Shown here one piece after another: positions 53,584 to 63,053 of a DNA stretch of 64,000 bases; the first letter of the stretch is position 1; each line of letters begins with the position of its first letter. The notes below the pieces were generated by a model. The model searched no databases. It was not told the DNA's origin and saw nothing but the letters and a program-made list of their open reading frames with translations. The translations under genes were made by a program, and so were the position numbers. This stretch comes from Flavobacterium glaciei (GTDB lineage: Bacteria; Bacteroidota; Bacteroidia; Flavobacteriales; Flavobacteriaceae). The DNA is taken from the NCBI RefSeq assembly GCF_003350545.1, contig NZ_QQBA01000007.1:100099-164098 (forward strand), given 5' to 3'.

Positions 53584-54258
53584 ATGAAGAAGCTTTTTTA
53601 TTTAATTTTCTGTTTTTTTCCTTTGATGGCGGCCCAAGCTCAAATTCATGAGATTGGTGTTTTTCTTGGCGGAAGCAACTTCATTGGAGATATAGGACCT
53701 ACCAGTTATATTGCACCAAATGAACCAGCTTTTGGTTTGTTGTACAAATGGAATAAAAGTCCAAGACACTCCTATCGCTTTTCTTACACACAATCTGAAA
53801 TTACATCGAGTGATTTAGATTCAAATGAAGCCAGCAGAAACCAGAGAGGGTATCAGTTTGAAAACGACTTAAAAGAAGTATCTTTAGGTCTTGAATTCAA
53901 CTTTTTTGATTTTAATCTACATGAATCGAGTACTAAAATTACGCCTTATGTAGCATCTGGGTTGAATTATTTTTTTGGGAAATATACATTAACCAATACA
54001 ATTACTGACCAAACGGTAGATGGCAGAACAGAAACTAGAAAATCAATAGCTATACCTATGATTGTAGGAATTAAATCAAATATAACACCTAGATTAGTTC
54101 TGGCATTAGAAACCGGAGCCCGATATACTTTGACAGATAATATAGACGGAAGTTTTAATCAAAATTTTGGAAATATAAATAACAATGATTGGTATGTTTT
54201 CTCAGGAGTTACTTTATTGTATACTTTTGGCAACAAAGCCTGTTATTGCGCAGAATAA
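53584..54258 (+). CDS. DUF6089-family outer-membrane protein
   Basis: The ATG at 53584 gives a signal peptide (MKKLFYLIFCFFPLMAAQAQ) and 224 residues; a TTG further upstream is not needed. The mature protein has HEIGVFLGGSNFIGDIG at the start and many alternating strands, ending in VLLYTFG-like segments. This is the DUF6089 barrel family of Bacteroidota, linked by position to uppS and bamA. It opens the operon and its stop lies 4 bases before the uppS ATG. Role in the outer membrane is inferred only. Confidence 0.85.
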   Translation: MKKLFYLIFCFFPLMAAQAQIHEIGVFLGGSNFIGDIGPTSYIAPNEPAFGLLYKWNKSPRHSYRFSYTQSEITSSDLDSNEASRNQRGYQFENDLKEVSLGLEFNFFDFNLHESSTKITPYVASGLNYFFGKYTLTNTITDQTVDGRTETRKSIAIPMIVGIKSNITPRLVLALETGARYTLTDNIDGSFNQNFGNINNNDWYVFSGVTLLYTFGNKACYCAE

Positions 54259-54262
54259 GAAG

Positions 54263-55003
54263 ATGGATTTACTAAAGAATATCGATACAACAAAATTACC
54301 CAAACACCTGGCCATTATTATGGATGGAAATGGTCGTTGGGCAAAACAGCAAGGACTTTTACGTGCTTTGGGACATGAAAGCGGGACAAAATCAGTGAAG
54401 GTAATTATAGAAGCTAGTGCTAAACTTGGCATTGAGTTCCTAACCTTATATGCTTTCTCCACTGAAAATTGGAATAGACCAAAATTAGAAGTGGAGACTT
54501 TGATGAAAGTACTTATTAATTCTTTGAAAAAGGAACTTACTACTTTACAAAAAAACAACATCAAACTAAATGCTATTGGTAATTTAGAAAAACTACCAAA
54601 ATCAGCACAAAAAGAACTTCTTGATGTAATGGATAAAACTAAAGACAACTCACAAATGACTCTGACTCTAGCTCTAAGCTATGGCTCCCGGGAGGAACTT
54701 GTAAGTGCAGTCAGAAACATCTGTAATAAAGTTAAAAATAATATAATTTCAATAGACACTATTGACGATTCCATTATTAATGAGCATCTTTACACGCAAA
54801 ATTTACCTGACGTAGATTTATTAATACGAACAAGTGGAGAACATAGGATAAGTAATTTTTTGTTGTGGCAAATAGCCTATGCAGAATTGTATTTTACTGA
54901 TATATTGTGGCCAGACTTTAAAGAACAAGATTTATATGAGGCTATCATTAGTTATCAAAAAAGAGAACGTAGATTTGGAAAAACAAGTGAACAAATTAAA
55001 TAA
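54263..55003 (+). CDS. uppS: Isoprenyl transferase (undecaprenyl diphosphate synthase)
   Basis: UppS makes the C55 lipid carrier for peptidoglycan and O-antigen. The ATG at 54263 starts MDLLKNIDTTKLPKHLAIIMDGNGRWA, with the catalytic Asp21 in IMDGNGRW. YAFSTENWNRP (about 70-80), the LSYGSREE helix and the C-terminal DVDLLIRTSGEHRISNFLLWQ and ELYFTDILWPDF motifs are all present. At 246 residues it fits the cis-prenyltransferase family. It overlaps the bamA start by about 17 bases. Confidence 0.97.
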   Translation: MDLLKNIDTTKLPKHLAIIMDGNGRWAKQQGLLRALGHESGTKSVKVIIEASAKLGIEFLTLYAFSTENWNRPKLEVETLMKVLINSLKKELTTLQKNNIKLNAIGNLEKLPKSAQKELLDVMDKTKDNSQMTLTLALSYGSREELVSAVRNICNKVKNNIISIDTIDDSIINEHLYTQNLPDVDLLIRTSGEHRISNFLLWQIAYAELYFTDILWPDFKEQDLYEAIISYQKRERRFGKTSEQIK

Positions 55004-57665
55004 TTTTTTAGTGTTAAATAAAAGCATAAAAATAGTCCTAACCGTTTTGATTTTTGGAATTTTCTCACAAGTTAAAGCTCAAGAAAGAGTCCCTTTCGAT
55101 CAAGGAAAAATATATATATTAGCTGATGTAGCGGTGGTTGGAGATATCAGTTTCAATTCTCAAACTGTAGTCACTTTTTCTGGTTTAGTAAAAGGACAAG
55201 AGATAACAGTTCCGGGCGAAGAAATTAGTGCTGCAATAAAAAAACTTGGAAAATTAGGTCTCTTTGATGAAATCTCGTTTTACATAAATAAAATACAAAA
55301 CGATAGTATTTATCTTGATTTAAACATTATAGAGTTACCTAAATTAAACCAAGTGAAATTTATTGGTGTTAAAAAATCCAAGACAGAAACTTTGATAAAA
55401 GACAACAGTTTAAACAAAGGCAAAGTGGTTAATGAGAACTTGATAACCACTACAAAAAACTACATCGAAAACAAATTTAAAAAAGACGGCTTTTATAATA
55501 CTAAAGTAAATATTAACACTGTTAAGGATACTTCAACAATAAACTCTGTAAACATGCTTGTCAATATTGACAAAGGTGAAAAGGTAAAGATTCATAAAAT
55601 TGATTTTGTAGGAAATACAAAAATATCAGATAAGTCTTTACGAAAAGCGATGAAGGATACTAAACAAAAAAATCCTATACGAGTTCTAAAAGCATCTAAA
55701 TTTATAAAAGACAAATATAAAACAGATTTAGAAAAAGTAATTTCAGCATACAAAGAAAAAGGATACAGAGACGCCCGAATACTTTCGGACTCCGTAACTT
55801 TTGACAAAGAAAAAAACGCATTATCTATTAAAGTAAATGTTGAAGAAGGAAACAAATATTACTTTGGAAACATTAAATTTTTAGGAAATACTGTTTATCC
55901 TGATCAATTTTTAACGAGAGTATTAGGTGTAAAAAAAGGAGAAACATACAATGGTGTATTGTTACAAAAAAGAATTGCAGATGCATCAAAACCTGATGGT
56001 GAAGACATTGACAACTTGTACAAAAACAATGGTTATTTATTTTCTAATATAAATGCCGTTGAGGTAAAAACAGCAAATGACACTATTGATTTTGAAATAC
56101 GAATCACTGAAGGACCAATTGCTTATTTCAACAAAATTACTGTTGTTGGGAATGACAAAACAAATGACCGAGTAATTTATCGAGAATTAAGGACAAAGCC
56201 AGGAGAAAAATACAGCAAAGAAGAATTAGTTAGAACCATTCGAGAAATTGGACAACTTGGTTTTTTTGATCCAGAAGCTATTGACCCAAAGTTTAAGAAT
56301 GTTGATTCAGGAGCAGGAACTGTTGATATTGAATACAACCTTGTAGAAAAAGGTTCAAGCCAAATTGAACTACAAGGTGGTTACGGTGGTGGAGGTTTCA
56401 TAGGAACACTTGGACTATCGTTTAACAACTTTTCTGCACGAAATATGTTTAATAAAGAAGCGTACAAACCATTACCTATGGGAGATGGTCAAAAAGTATC
56501 TTTACGTTTGCAAGCTAGTACATTTTTTCAAACATATAGTTTATCGTTTTCAGAACCATGGTTTGGCGGTAAAAAACCAGTATCCTTTAGTACCTCTTTA
56601 TCTTACAGTAAACAATTTTTAAATAATTTTATAACACAAAGAGCTGATAAAACTAAAAGTTTTGACATTCTGACAATATCTGTAGGTTTAGCTAAAAGAC
56701 TAACTGTACCAGATGATTTCTTTGTATTGTCCCAATCGTTAAGTTACCAACATTATGATTTGAATAATTACAATACTGGATTATTTACTTTTGGAGATGG
56801 AACGTCAAGAAATTTTTCATATACCTTTGGATTATCAAGAAGTAATAAAGGTGTAAATCCAATATTCCCTACTTACGGATCGGAATTCAGTATTTCAGCT
56901 AAATTAACTCCTCCTTATTCAATGTTTAACGGAGTTGATTATTCTACATTAGAGGATAAAGAAGAATACAAATTAAAAAATACTGTGGATCGTTTAAATG
57001 TTCCTGATGCAAATGGTAACATTGTACGAATAGGAGATTATATCGACACTGAAGGAAACAAAGTAACCGACTTCAATCTTGCCGCTACAGACGTTAGTAA
57101 AGTTGATCAAGAGCGCTTTAAATGGTTAGAATACTACAAAATAAAGTTTAAAGCAGATTGGTATACAAAAATTTACGGTAAATTCGTATTGAGAGCTTTG
57201 TCAGAATTTGGATTCCTTGGAGCATATAATCAAGATCGAGGTTTAGTTCCTTTTGAAAGATTCTATCTTGGTGGTGATGGACTAGCAAACTTTGCTATGG
57301 ACGGTAGAGAAACGATACAGTTGAGAGGATATCCTAACAACTCTTTGACTTCTGTCAATAGCGCAGGTGAACAAATTGGAGCAACTGTGTATAATAAATT
57401 CTCTATGGAATTGCGTTATCCTATAACACTAAAAGCATCAGCTTCAATATATGCCTTGGCATTTGCTGAAGCAGGTTCATCGTTTCCCGATTTAAAAAGC
57501 TACAATCCTTTTGCCCTAAGTCGCTCAGCTGGAGTTGGATTACGTATATTTATGCCAGCATTTGGTTTGTTGGGAATTGATTTTGGGCATGGTTTTGATA
57601 CACTACCAGGTCAAGAAAAAGCTAATGGATGGGAGACCCATTTTATTATAGGGCAACAATTCTAA
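54987..57665 (+). CDS. bamA: Outer-membrane protein assembly factor BamA
   Basis: BamA inserts barrel proteins into the outer membrane. The GTG at 54987 gives a plausible signal sequence (VNKLNNFLVLNKSIKIVLTV) ending near KAQ; another GTG at 55011 is possible, and the longer frame upstream overlaps uppS too far. Five POTRA domains fill residues about 40-450 (motifs VKFIGVKKSKTETL, IDFVGNTKISDKSL, IKFLGNTVYPDQFL, ITVVGNDKTNDRVI, each starting a POTRA). The 16-stranded barrel follows with RPNRG-like VPFERFYLGGDGLA, and ends ETHFIIGQQF. It is followed by two OmpH genes. Confidence 0.95.
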   Translation: MNKLNNFLVLNKSIKIVLTVLIFGIFSQVKAQERVPFDQGKIYILADVAVVGDISFNSQTVVTFSGLVKGQEITVPGEEISAAIKKLGKLGLFDEISFYINKIQNDSIYLDLNIIELPKLNQVKFIGVKKSKTETLIKDNSLNKGKVVNENLITTTKNYIENKFKKDGFYNTKVNINTVKDTSTINSVNMLVNIDKGEKVKIHKIDFVGNTKISDKSLRKAMKDTKQKNPIRVLKASKFIKDKYKTDLEKVISAYKEKGYRDARILSDSVTFDKEKNALSIKVNVEEGNKYYFGNIKFLGNTVYPDQFLTRVLGVKKGETYNGVLLQKRIADASKPDGEDIDNLYKNNGYLFSNINAVEVKTANDTIDFEIRITEGPIAYFNKITVVGNDKTNDRVIYRELRTKPGEKYSKEELVRTIREIGQLGFFDPEAIDPKFKNVDSGAGTVDIEYNLVEKGSSQIELQGGYGGGGFIGTLGLSFNNFSARNMFNKEAYKPLPMGDGQKVSLRLQASTFFQTYSLSFSEPWFGGKKPVSFSTSLSYSKQFLNNFITQRADKTKSFDILTISVGLAKRLTVPDDFFVLSQSLSYQHYDLNNYNTGLFTFGDGTSRNFSYTFGLSRSNKGVNPIFPTYGSEFSISAKLTPPYSMFNGVDYSTLEDKEEYKLKNTVDRLNVPDANGNIVRIGDYIDTEGNKVTDFNLAATDVSKVDQERFKWLEYYKIKFKADWYTKIYGKFVLRALSEFGFLGAYNQDRGLVPFERFYLGGDGLANFAMDGRETIQLRGYPNNSLTSVNSAGEQIGATVYNKFSMELRYPITLKASASIYALAFAEAGSSFPDLKSYNPFALSRSAGVGLRIFMPAFGLLGIDFGHGFDTLPGQEKANGWETHFIIGQQF

Positions 57666-57704
57666 AAAAAAATTGCTTTTTAAATTTTCTAATACAGAAT
57701 CGTT

Positions 57705-58706
57705 ATGAGAAAACAATTTTTATATCTATGTTTGGCATTAGTTGTGACAAAAACTATTAATGCACAAGTCAGAGGAACCAGAATAGGTTACATTGATATG
57801 GAATACATTTTGCAAAATGTATCCGATTATTCGGAAGCTAAGACTCAATTAGAGTTAAAAGCTGAAAAATGGAAACTGGAAATCGACACAAAGAAAATTG
57901 AAATCAATAAACTGAAGGAATCTTTAAAGGCCGAGAGAGCGTTATTGACAAAAGAATTAATTGACGAAAGAGAAACAGAAATTAATTTTCTTGAAAAAGA
58001 AAGTTTAGAATACCAACAAAAAAGATTTGGTGCCAACGGAGATTTGGTGAACCAAAAATCAGTTTTGATCAAACCAATACAAGATCAAGTTTTTACAGCA
58101 GTTCAGGACATTGCTGAAAGATTAAAATATGATTTTATTTTTGATAAAACTTCTGACTTGACCATGTTATTTGCAGCAAAAAGATTTGACATAAGTGATC
58201 AAATCCTACGAACATTAAATAGGATAGAGAAAAGAGAACAACTAACAAAGAAACAACAAAAAGAAGCAGAAGCAAGAGAAAGCAAAGAAGACGCAATAGA
58301 TGAAAATCCAGCATTAGCTGAACGACAAAAACTCTTAGACGAAAAAAAGGCTACTAGAGAAAAAGTTTTAGAAGACCGCAAATTGTTGCAAGAGCAAAAG
58401 AAAAAAGAATTTGACGATAAAAGAAAACAAATTCTGGAGGATAGAGAAGCTAAAAAAAATGGCACGGTTTCTGCAAATGTTAAAAAAGAAGATACGCCAA
58501 CTAATTTAACAGGAAATAATGTGGCTACAGAAGAGGCGAAACAAAAGCAAGCTGATGCAAAAGCAAAATTATTAGAAGACCGCAAAAAAGTATTGGAAGA
58601 CCGCAAAAAGATATTAGAAGAAAAAAGAAAAAAAATACTCGATGATCGAGAAGCTATTAAAAAAGCCAAAGAAGAAAAATTAAAAGAAAATACAAACAAT
58701 AATTAA
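57705..58706 (+). CDS. OmpH/Skp-family chaperone with long charged C-terminal tail
   Basis: A periplasmic holdase that escorts barrel proteins to BamA. Signal peptide to about TINAQ (20), an OmpH core (residues 25-170) with GTRIGYIDMEYILQNVSDYSEAKTQLE and KSVLIKPIQDQVFTAVQDIAE. Then about 150 residues of Lys/Glu-rich repeats (LLDEKKATREKVLEDRK, KVLEDRKKILEEKRKK) that must form a long helix. A usual Skp is about 160-170 residues, so this copy is twice as long. It lies 39 bp after bamA and 21 bp before a standard OmpH. Confidence 0.9.
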   Translation: MRKQFLYLCLALVVTKTINAQVRGTRIGYIDMEYILQNVSDYSEAKTQLELKAEKWKLEIDTKKIEINKLKESLKAERALLTKELIDERETEINFLEKESLEYQQKRFGANGDLVNQKSVLIKPIQDQVFTAVQDIAERLKYDFIFDKTSDLTMLFAAKRFDISDQILRTLNRIEKREQLTKKQQKEAEARESKEDAIDENPALAERQKLLDEKKATREKVLEDRKLLQEQKKKEFDDKRKQILEDREAKKNGTVSANVKKEDTPTNLTGNNVATEEAKQKQADAKAKLLEDRKKVLEDRKKILEEKRKKILDDREAIKKAKEEKLKENTNNN

Positions 58707-58727
58707 TTACTAAATATTTTAAAAACG

Positions 58728-59228
58728 ATGAAACAAATTAAAACTCTATTAATTGCCGCAATTTTAATGTTAGGAGCAAATCAAACAATTAATGCACAAG
58801 CAAAAACAGCTCATGTAGATGTAAGTGAAATTATGACAAAAATGCCAGCAATGTTAGATGCTCAGAAACAATTAGACAAATTGAGTACTACTTATGATGC
58901 TGATTACAAAAAAATGGTTGAAGAATACCAAGCAAAATTAAAAAAATACGAAGCTGAAGCTGCGACAGTTACCGAAGCTGTAAACGTTGACCGTTCTAAA
59001 GAAGTACAAGATATGGGAAAAAGAATTTCTGATTTTAGAGACAATGCTCAAAAAGAATTGCAACAAAAAGAATCTGATATCGTAAAACCATTAATGGAAA
59101 AAGTAAGAGCTTCTATCCAAAAAGTAGGTAAAGCAAAAGGATTCCAATACATTCTTGATGGCTCTTCTCTTTTACTTGCTGATGGTCCAAACTTGACATT
59201 AGATGTAAAAAAAGATTTAGGTTTTTAA
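58728..59228 (+). CDS. OmpH/Skp-family periplasmic chaperone
   Basis: A 166-residue Skp homologue, with a signal peptide ending at INAQ (24). It has AHVDVSEIMTKMPAMLDAQKQLD, a long helical tentacle (about 45-115) and the C-terminal KVGKAKGFQYILDGSSLLLADG. Trimers grip unfolded outer-membrane proteins. It is the last gene of the DUF6089-uppS-bamA-OmpH-OmpH operon, closed by a strong terminator. Confidence 0.93.
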   Translation: MKQIKTLLIAAILMLGANQTINAQAKTAHVDVSEIMTKMPAMLDAQKQLDKLSTTYDADYKKMVEEYQAKLKKYEAEAATVTEAVNVDRSKEVQDMGKRISDFRDNAQKELQQKESDIVKPLMEKVRASIQKVGKAKGFQYILDGSSLLLADGPNLTLDVKKDLGF

Positions 59229-59247
59229 AAAAAATTACTTAATGCAT

Positions 59248-59288
59248 AAAAACTGCTCAGCCTAAAATAAGGTTGAGCAGTTTTTTTG
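59248..59288 (+). terminator. Intrinsic terminator of the bamA operon
   Basis: AAACTGCTCAGCCT (59250-59263) pairs with AGGTTGAGCAGTTT (59270-59283), one G-U pair, followed by a T-run. Confidence 0.88.
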
Positions 59289-59325
59289 TTTAAAACAAAT
59301 CATAGGAAATTTAAATCATAGCATG

Positions 59326-59333
59326 TAACTTTG
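59326..59333 (+). promoter_or_regulatory. murI -7 element almost touching the start codon
   Basis: TAACTTTG ends 6 bases before the murI ATG (59339), so a start site placed as usual would be at or next to the ATG, implying a leaderless or very short-leader mRNA. No strong -33 is seen. Confidence 0.45.
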
Positions 59334-59338
59334 TTTTT

Positions 59339-60118
59339 ATGAATAATAACAATCAACCTATAGGAATTTTTGACTCCGGTATTGGCGGAACTTCTATTTG
59401 GAAAGCAATTCATCAACTGCTGCCAAATGAAAAAACCATATATCTCGCAGACAGTAAAAATGCACCTTACGGACAAAAATCTAAAGAGGAGATTGTTGTA
59501 TTAAGCATGAAAAATACAGAATTTCTGCTTGAAATGAACTGCAAGTTGATTGTAGTTGCCTGCAATACTGCTACAACAAATGCTATACAGGAGTTAAGAG
59601 CTAAATACAACGTTCCTTTCATAGGAATTGAACCTGCCATAAAACCAGCAGTCACACATTCAAAAACTCAAATCATAGGAATCCTAGCAACACAAGGCAC
59701 GCTAAATAGTGAACTTTTCAATAAAACCACCGAGAAGTACCAAGATACCAAAATAATAGAACAGGTTGGGCATGGATTAGTCCAGCTTATAGAAAATGGG
59801 GGAATCAACTCACCAGAAATGGCACAATTGCTTCACTCCTATCTGAATCCGATGATTGAAGCTAATATTGATTGTTTAGTTTTGGGTTGCAGTCACTATC
59901 CTTATCTAATTCCTCAAATAAAAAAAATACTTCCAGATCATATTCAAATTATAGATTCTGGTGAAGCCGTCGCTAAACAAACACAAAACATATTGCGAGA
60001 TAAAGTAGGTTTTTCATCTGCTGAGAATAATCAGCCTATTTTTTTTACCAATACAAATCCAAAAGTTTTGAATGAAATTTTAGGCAATAAATTTAAAGTT
60101 GAAGAAAAATATTTTTAA
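59339..60118 (+). CDS. murI: Glutamate racemase
   Basis: MurI makes D-glutamate for peptidoglycan. The 259-residue protein has GIFDSGIGG (9-17) with Asp12/Ser13, the DSKNAPYG segment (38-45), the two catalytic cysteines Cys75 in VACNTATT and a second in LGCSHYPYL near residue 184. GIEPAIKPA completes the usual order. The start MNNNNQPIGIFDSG is short. It is monocistronic, convergent with the gamma carbonic anhydrase gene. Confidence 0.96.
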   Translation: MNNNNQPIGIFDSGIGGTSIWKAIHQLLPNEKTIYLADSKNAPYGQKSKEEIVVLSMKNTEFLLEMNCKLIVVACNTATTNAIQELRAKYNVPFIGIEPAIKPAVTHSKTQIIGILATQGTLNSELFNKTTEKYQDTKIIEQVGHGLVQLIENGGINSPEMAQLLHSYLNPMIEANIDCLVLGCSHYPYLIPQIKKILPDHIQIIDSGEAVAKQTQNILRDKVGFSSAENNQPIFFTNTNPKVLNEILGNKFKVEEKYF

Positions 60119-60129
60119 AAGAATTGTCT

Positions 60130-60648
60130 CTATTCTTCCTCTTTAAACCAACTGGAATACATGACGTAATTATTAGAAATACGTTCGATTTCACCTGCAA
60201 AATCAGATTGATCAATGTCTTTCACTTTCTTAGCAGGAACTCCCGCCCAGATTGTACCAGATGTTACCACTGTATTTTGTGTAATTACAGCACCAGCTGC
60301 AACAATAGAATTACTTTCGATTAAACAATTATCCATCACAATCGCTCCCATTCCTATTAGCACATTATCGTGAACTGTACAACCATGAACTATAGCATTA
60401 TGGCCGATAGAAACATTATTTCCTATAATTGTTGGATGTTTTTTATATGTACAATGAATAACGGCTCCATCTTGAATGTTTACTTTATTGCCAATTTTGA
60501 TAAAATTTACATCTCCTCTAATTACAGCGTTAAACCAAACACTACAATTTGCACCAAAGGAAACATCACCTACAATAGTGGCATTTTCAGCAACATAACA
60601 ATCGTCAGGAATTGAAGGCGATATGCCGTTAACAGATTTTATTAGCAT
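60130..60648 (-). CDS. Gamma-class carbonic anhydrase family protein
   Basis: A 172-residue left-handed beta-helix protein of about seven hexapeptide coils ([LIV]-G-x4 repeats such as VGDVSF, IGNNVSIG, VLIGMGAI). The three zinc-ligand histidines are His65, His83 and His88 (GAVIHCT, SIGHNAIVHGC). Such trimers hydrate CO2 or serve as acyltransferases; activity is not certain. It is convergent with murI and 11 bases downstream of the PorP/SprF gene on the same strand. Confidence 0.92.
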   Translation of the reverse strand: MLIKSVNGISPSIPDDCYVAENATIVGDVSFGANCSVWFNAVIRGDVNFIKIGNKVNIQDGAVIHCTYKKHPTIIGNNVSIGHNAIVHGCTVHDNVLIGMGAIVMDNCLIESNSIVAAGAVITQNTVVTSGTIWAGVPAKKVKDIDQSDFAGEIERISNNYVMYSSWFKEEE

Positions 60649-60659
60649 GATAGAACAAA

Positions 60660-61658
60660 TTAATTAATTGCAGGACAGTTACAATCGTATTTCACAGGCT
60701 TACAAAACAAATCAATACCTAAAGTGATTTGGTGATAGCCACCATTATCGAACTTGACAGCACCCGATAATTGAGAATAAGTATAGGCAAACATAAATTT
60801 GTCAAAATTAACTCCTATGATAGGGGTAATGTATTGTAGTTTTTGTTTAGAAACAGAAATTCCGTCAAGATATTCTGCACCATCAAAACTTCTTCTATAT
60901 GATAATCCGCCCCAAAGCTTTCCAAAATCCAGTGTCTTATAAGCTTTGATGTTAATATCAATTGCTTTTTCATTCGTTCTTTCAACCATTTGGAATAAAA
61001 AAGAAGGCTCCCATAATATTTTATCTCTGTCACCAAAAATATACCCGGCACTCAATAAATACTTTCTTAAATTATCGCTTTCGTATTCAGTGTATATATC
61101 TCTTCTGGTCTCAATCGCATTCTTTACCGTAGCATGAGCATAAAAATCCAAGTAGTTATATGATGCCCCTATATCTACATTAAAATAAGAATCCTTTTGC
61201 ACGATAGTTCCATCAATAATAGGATCAAAATCACCAGATTGCATAAATTCCGTTTCATCTAATTGACTTTGAATTAATCCAGCACTCATTCCAAAAGACA
61301 ATTGGTTCAAATCAATTTCATTTCTTGAAAACATCAAATGATATGCGTAACTAAACTTGACCCCTTTTTGAGAATGATATCCGTTTTTATCATTAAAAAG
61401 TATAATTCCAACACCTGCATTTTCCCCCACGCTACCATTAACACTCAAAGTTTGAAGTTCTGGAGCATCTTGCTGATCAAACCATTGTTTACGACCTGTA
61501 AGTCTGATTTTGGCACAATTTGAAGCACCAGCCATTGAAGGGTGAATTAAATAATAATTATCTGAAAGGTAATCGGAATAAACAGGAATTCCTTCCTGCG
61601 AAAAGGAATAAAATGATATGAAAAAAAGAGCAGATAAAAATTTAATTTTATTATACAT
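60660..61658 (-). CDS. PorP/SprF-family type IX secretion membrane protein
   Basis: A 332-residue outer-membrane protein: signal peptide (1-20), then the signature EGIPVYSDYLSDNYYLIHPSMAGASNCAKIRLTGRKQW near the start, NGSVGENAGVGIILFNDKNGY and strands to KPVKYDCNC. PorP/SprF proteins work with type IX secretion and gliding, often downstream of large cargo genes such as sprB. Here the nearest type IX cargo is far away, so this is a stand-alone paralogue whose cargo is not in the window. Confidence 0.93.
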   Translation of the reverse strand: MYNKIKFLSALFFISFYSFSQEGIPVYSDYLSDNYYLIHPSMAGASNCAKIRLTGRKQWFDQQDAPELQTLSVNGSVGENAGVGIILFNDKNGYHSQKGVKFSYAYHLMFSRNEIDLNQLSFGMSAGLIQSQLDETEFMQSGDFDPIIDGTIVQKDSYFNVDIGASYNYLDFYAHATVKNAIETRRDIYTEYESDNLRKYLLSAGYIFGDRDKILWEPSFLFQMVERTNEKAIDINIKAYKTLDFGKLWGGLSYRRSFDGAEYLDGISVSKQKLQYITPIIGVNFDKFMFAYTYSQLSGAVKFDNGGYHQITLGIDLFCKPVKYDCNCPAIN

Positions 61659-61803
61659 TTAATTACATTTTACGAGAATGAACAATTTTAAATCAATAAA
61701 ATTTTTGTGGAAAATATAGACAAAAAGCTTATCTAAAAATTAAACTAAAGTTAATTTATTCATTAAAAACCCAAATATAGTTATTCGTAGAAAATAACTT
61801 TAC

Positions 61804-61811
61804 TAAATTTG
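61804..61811 (+). promoter_or_regulatory. -7 element upstream of the NifU-like gene
   Basis: TAAATTTG lies 16 bp before the ATG at 61828, which fits the consensus; the leader would be very short. A clear -33 TTG is not present at 19-20 bp. Confidence 0.45.
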
Positions 61812-61827
61812 TAAAAATTTAAAAATC

Positions 61828-62727
61828 ATGAATAAAGTTAGCATAAAAGAAACACAAAACCCAACTATACTAAAGTTTGAATTTCAAGATTTTATAACAC
61901 AAAATGAAAGTTTTGAATATAAAAACATTGACGAAGCTAAAACCTCTCCACTTGCGCAACAATTATTTTATTTACCCTTTGTAAAAACTGTATATATTTC
62001 CGGAAATTTCATTGCAATTGAAAGATTCAGTATTGTGGAATGGGACGATGTCAAAGATGCCGTAGCAGAACAAATAGAAACATTTGTAAACAATGGTGGA
62101 ATAATTATTACAATTGACAATAACAAATCTAAAAAACAGCCTGTGACCGTGTATGGAGAAACTACTCCAAATCCAGCTACATTGAAATTTGTAGTGAGTA
62201 AGATGTTGACTAAAAACGCTATCGAATTCAAAAATATTGATCAAACAGGTGCATCACCATTAGCCAAAGAACTTTTTAAATTTCCTTATGTAAAAGAGAT
62301 TTTTATCGATGAAAACTACATATCGGTAACTAAATATGAAATTAACGAATGGCAGGAAATATCATTAGAATTAAGAAGTTTCATCAAGCAATATATTGAA
62401 AATGGTGGAACAGTTTTAGATGAAAATTTCATTCAGGCAGTTACTGCAGAAGAAGACAATAAAGCAAAAGAGTTTGATAATCTAGATGTAACTTCACAAC
62501 AAATAATTAATATATTAGAGGAATATGTAAAACCCGCAGTACAAGCTGATGGTGGAAATATTGCATTCGATTCCTATAATGAATCCGACAAGACCGTAAA
62601 AGTAATCCTTCAAGGAGCTTGCAGTGGTTGTCCTTCATCAACATTTACTTTAAAAAGCGGTATCGAAAACATGCTAAAAAGTATGTTGAACGACAATGAA
62701 ATAAAAGTGGAAGCAACTAACGCATAA
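61828..62727 (+). CDS. Nfu-type iron-sulfur carrier with two N-terminal domains
   Basis: A 299-residue Fe-S scaffold/carrier. Two Nfu-N domains are in tandem: residues about 5-95 (TQNPTILKFEFQDF... ASPLAQQLFYLPFVK-like) and about 108-200 (TPNPATLKFVVSKM, SPLAKELFKFPYVKEIF). The C-terminal NifU domain has GACSGCPSSTFTLKSGIE with the cluster ligands Cys265 and Cys268. Single-domain Nfu proteins are more common, so the doubled N-terminus is a lineage feature. It likely hands clusters to client proteins in the cytoplasm. Confidence 0.93.
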   Translation: MNKVSIKETQNPTILKFEFQDFITQNESFEYKNIDEAKTSPLAQQLFYLPFVKTVYISGNFIAIERFSIVEWDDVKDAVAEQIETFVNNGGIIITIDNNKSKKQPVTVYGETTPNPATLKFVVSKMLTKNAIEFKNIDQTGASPLAKELFKFPYVKEIFIDENYISVTKYEINEWQEISLELRSFIKQYIENGGTVLDENFIQAVTAEEDNKAKEFDNLDVTSQQIINILEEYVKPAVQADGGNIAFDSYNESDKTVKVILQGACSGCPSSTFTLKSGIENMLKSMLNDNEIKVEATNA

Positions 62728-63016
62728 GCACAACAAACTGTAAATTTTATATTTACAAATGCGCAGTTGCCGTATTAAATTTAATACATATTATTCTTGA
62801 TTTAAATGCAGAAATTATTTTAGTATACAGTAATTAAAGTACTTGTTAGTTCAATTATAAGTTGGGAAAACGCTACTCGAAAAGGGAAGCAATGATGGAT
62901 AAACACAAACAAACTAAAGTTAAAATAACTGCCATAAGTGGAGTTAAAATCACATAATATAGAGCAAACCTAAAATTTAATTTGAACTTCAATAGTTTAT
63001 TTTTATAGTTACATTT

Positions 63017-63047
63017 AAGCGTTCGATATATCGAACGCTTTTTTTAT
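63017..63047 (+). terminator. Strong terminator without an assigned gene
   Basis: AAGCGTTCGATA (63017-63028) and TATCGAACGCTT (63029-63040) form a perfect 24-nt palindrome followed by a T-run. About 290 bp separate it from the stop of the Nfu gene. Confidence 0.8.
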
Positions 63048-63053
63048 TTCAAG

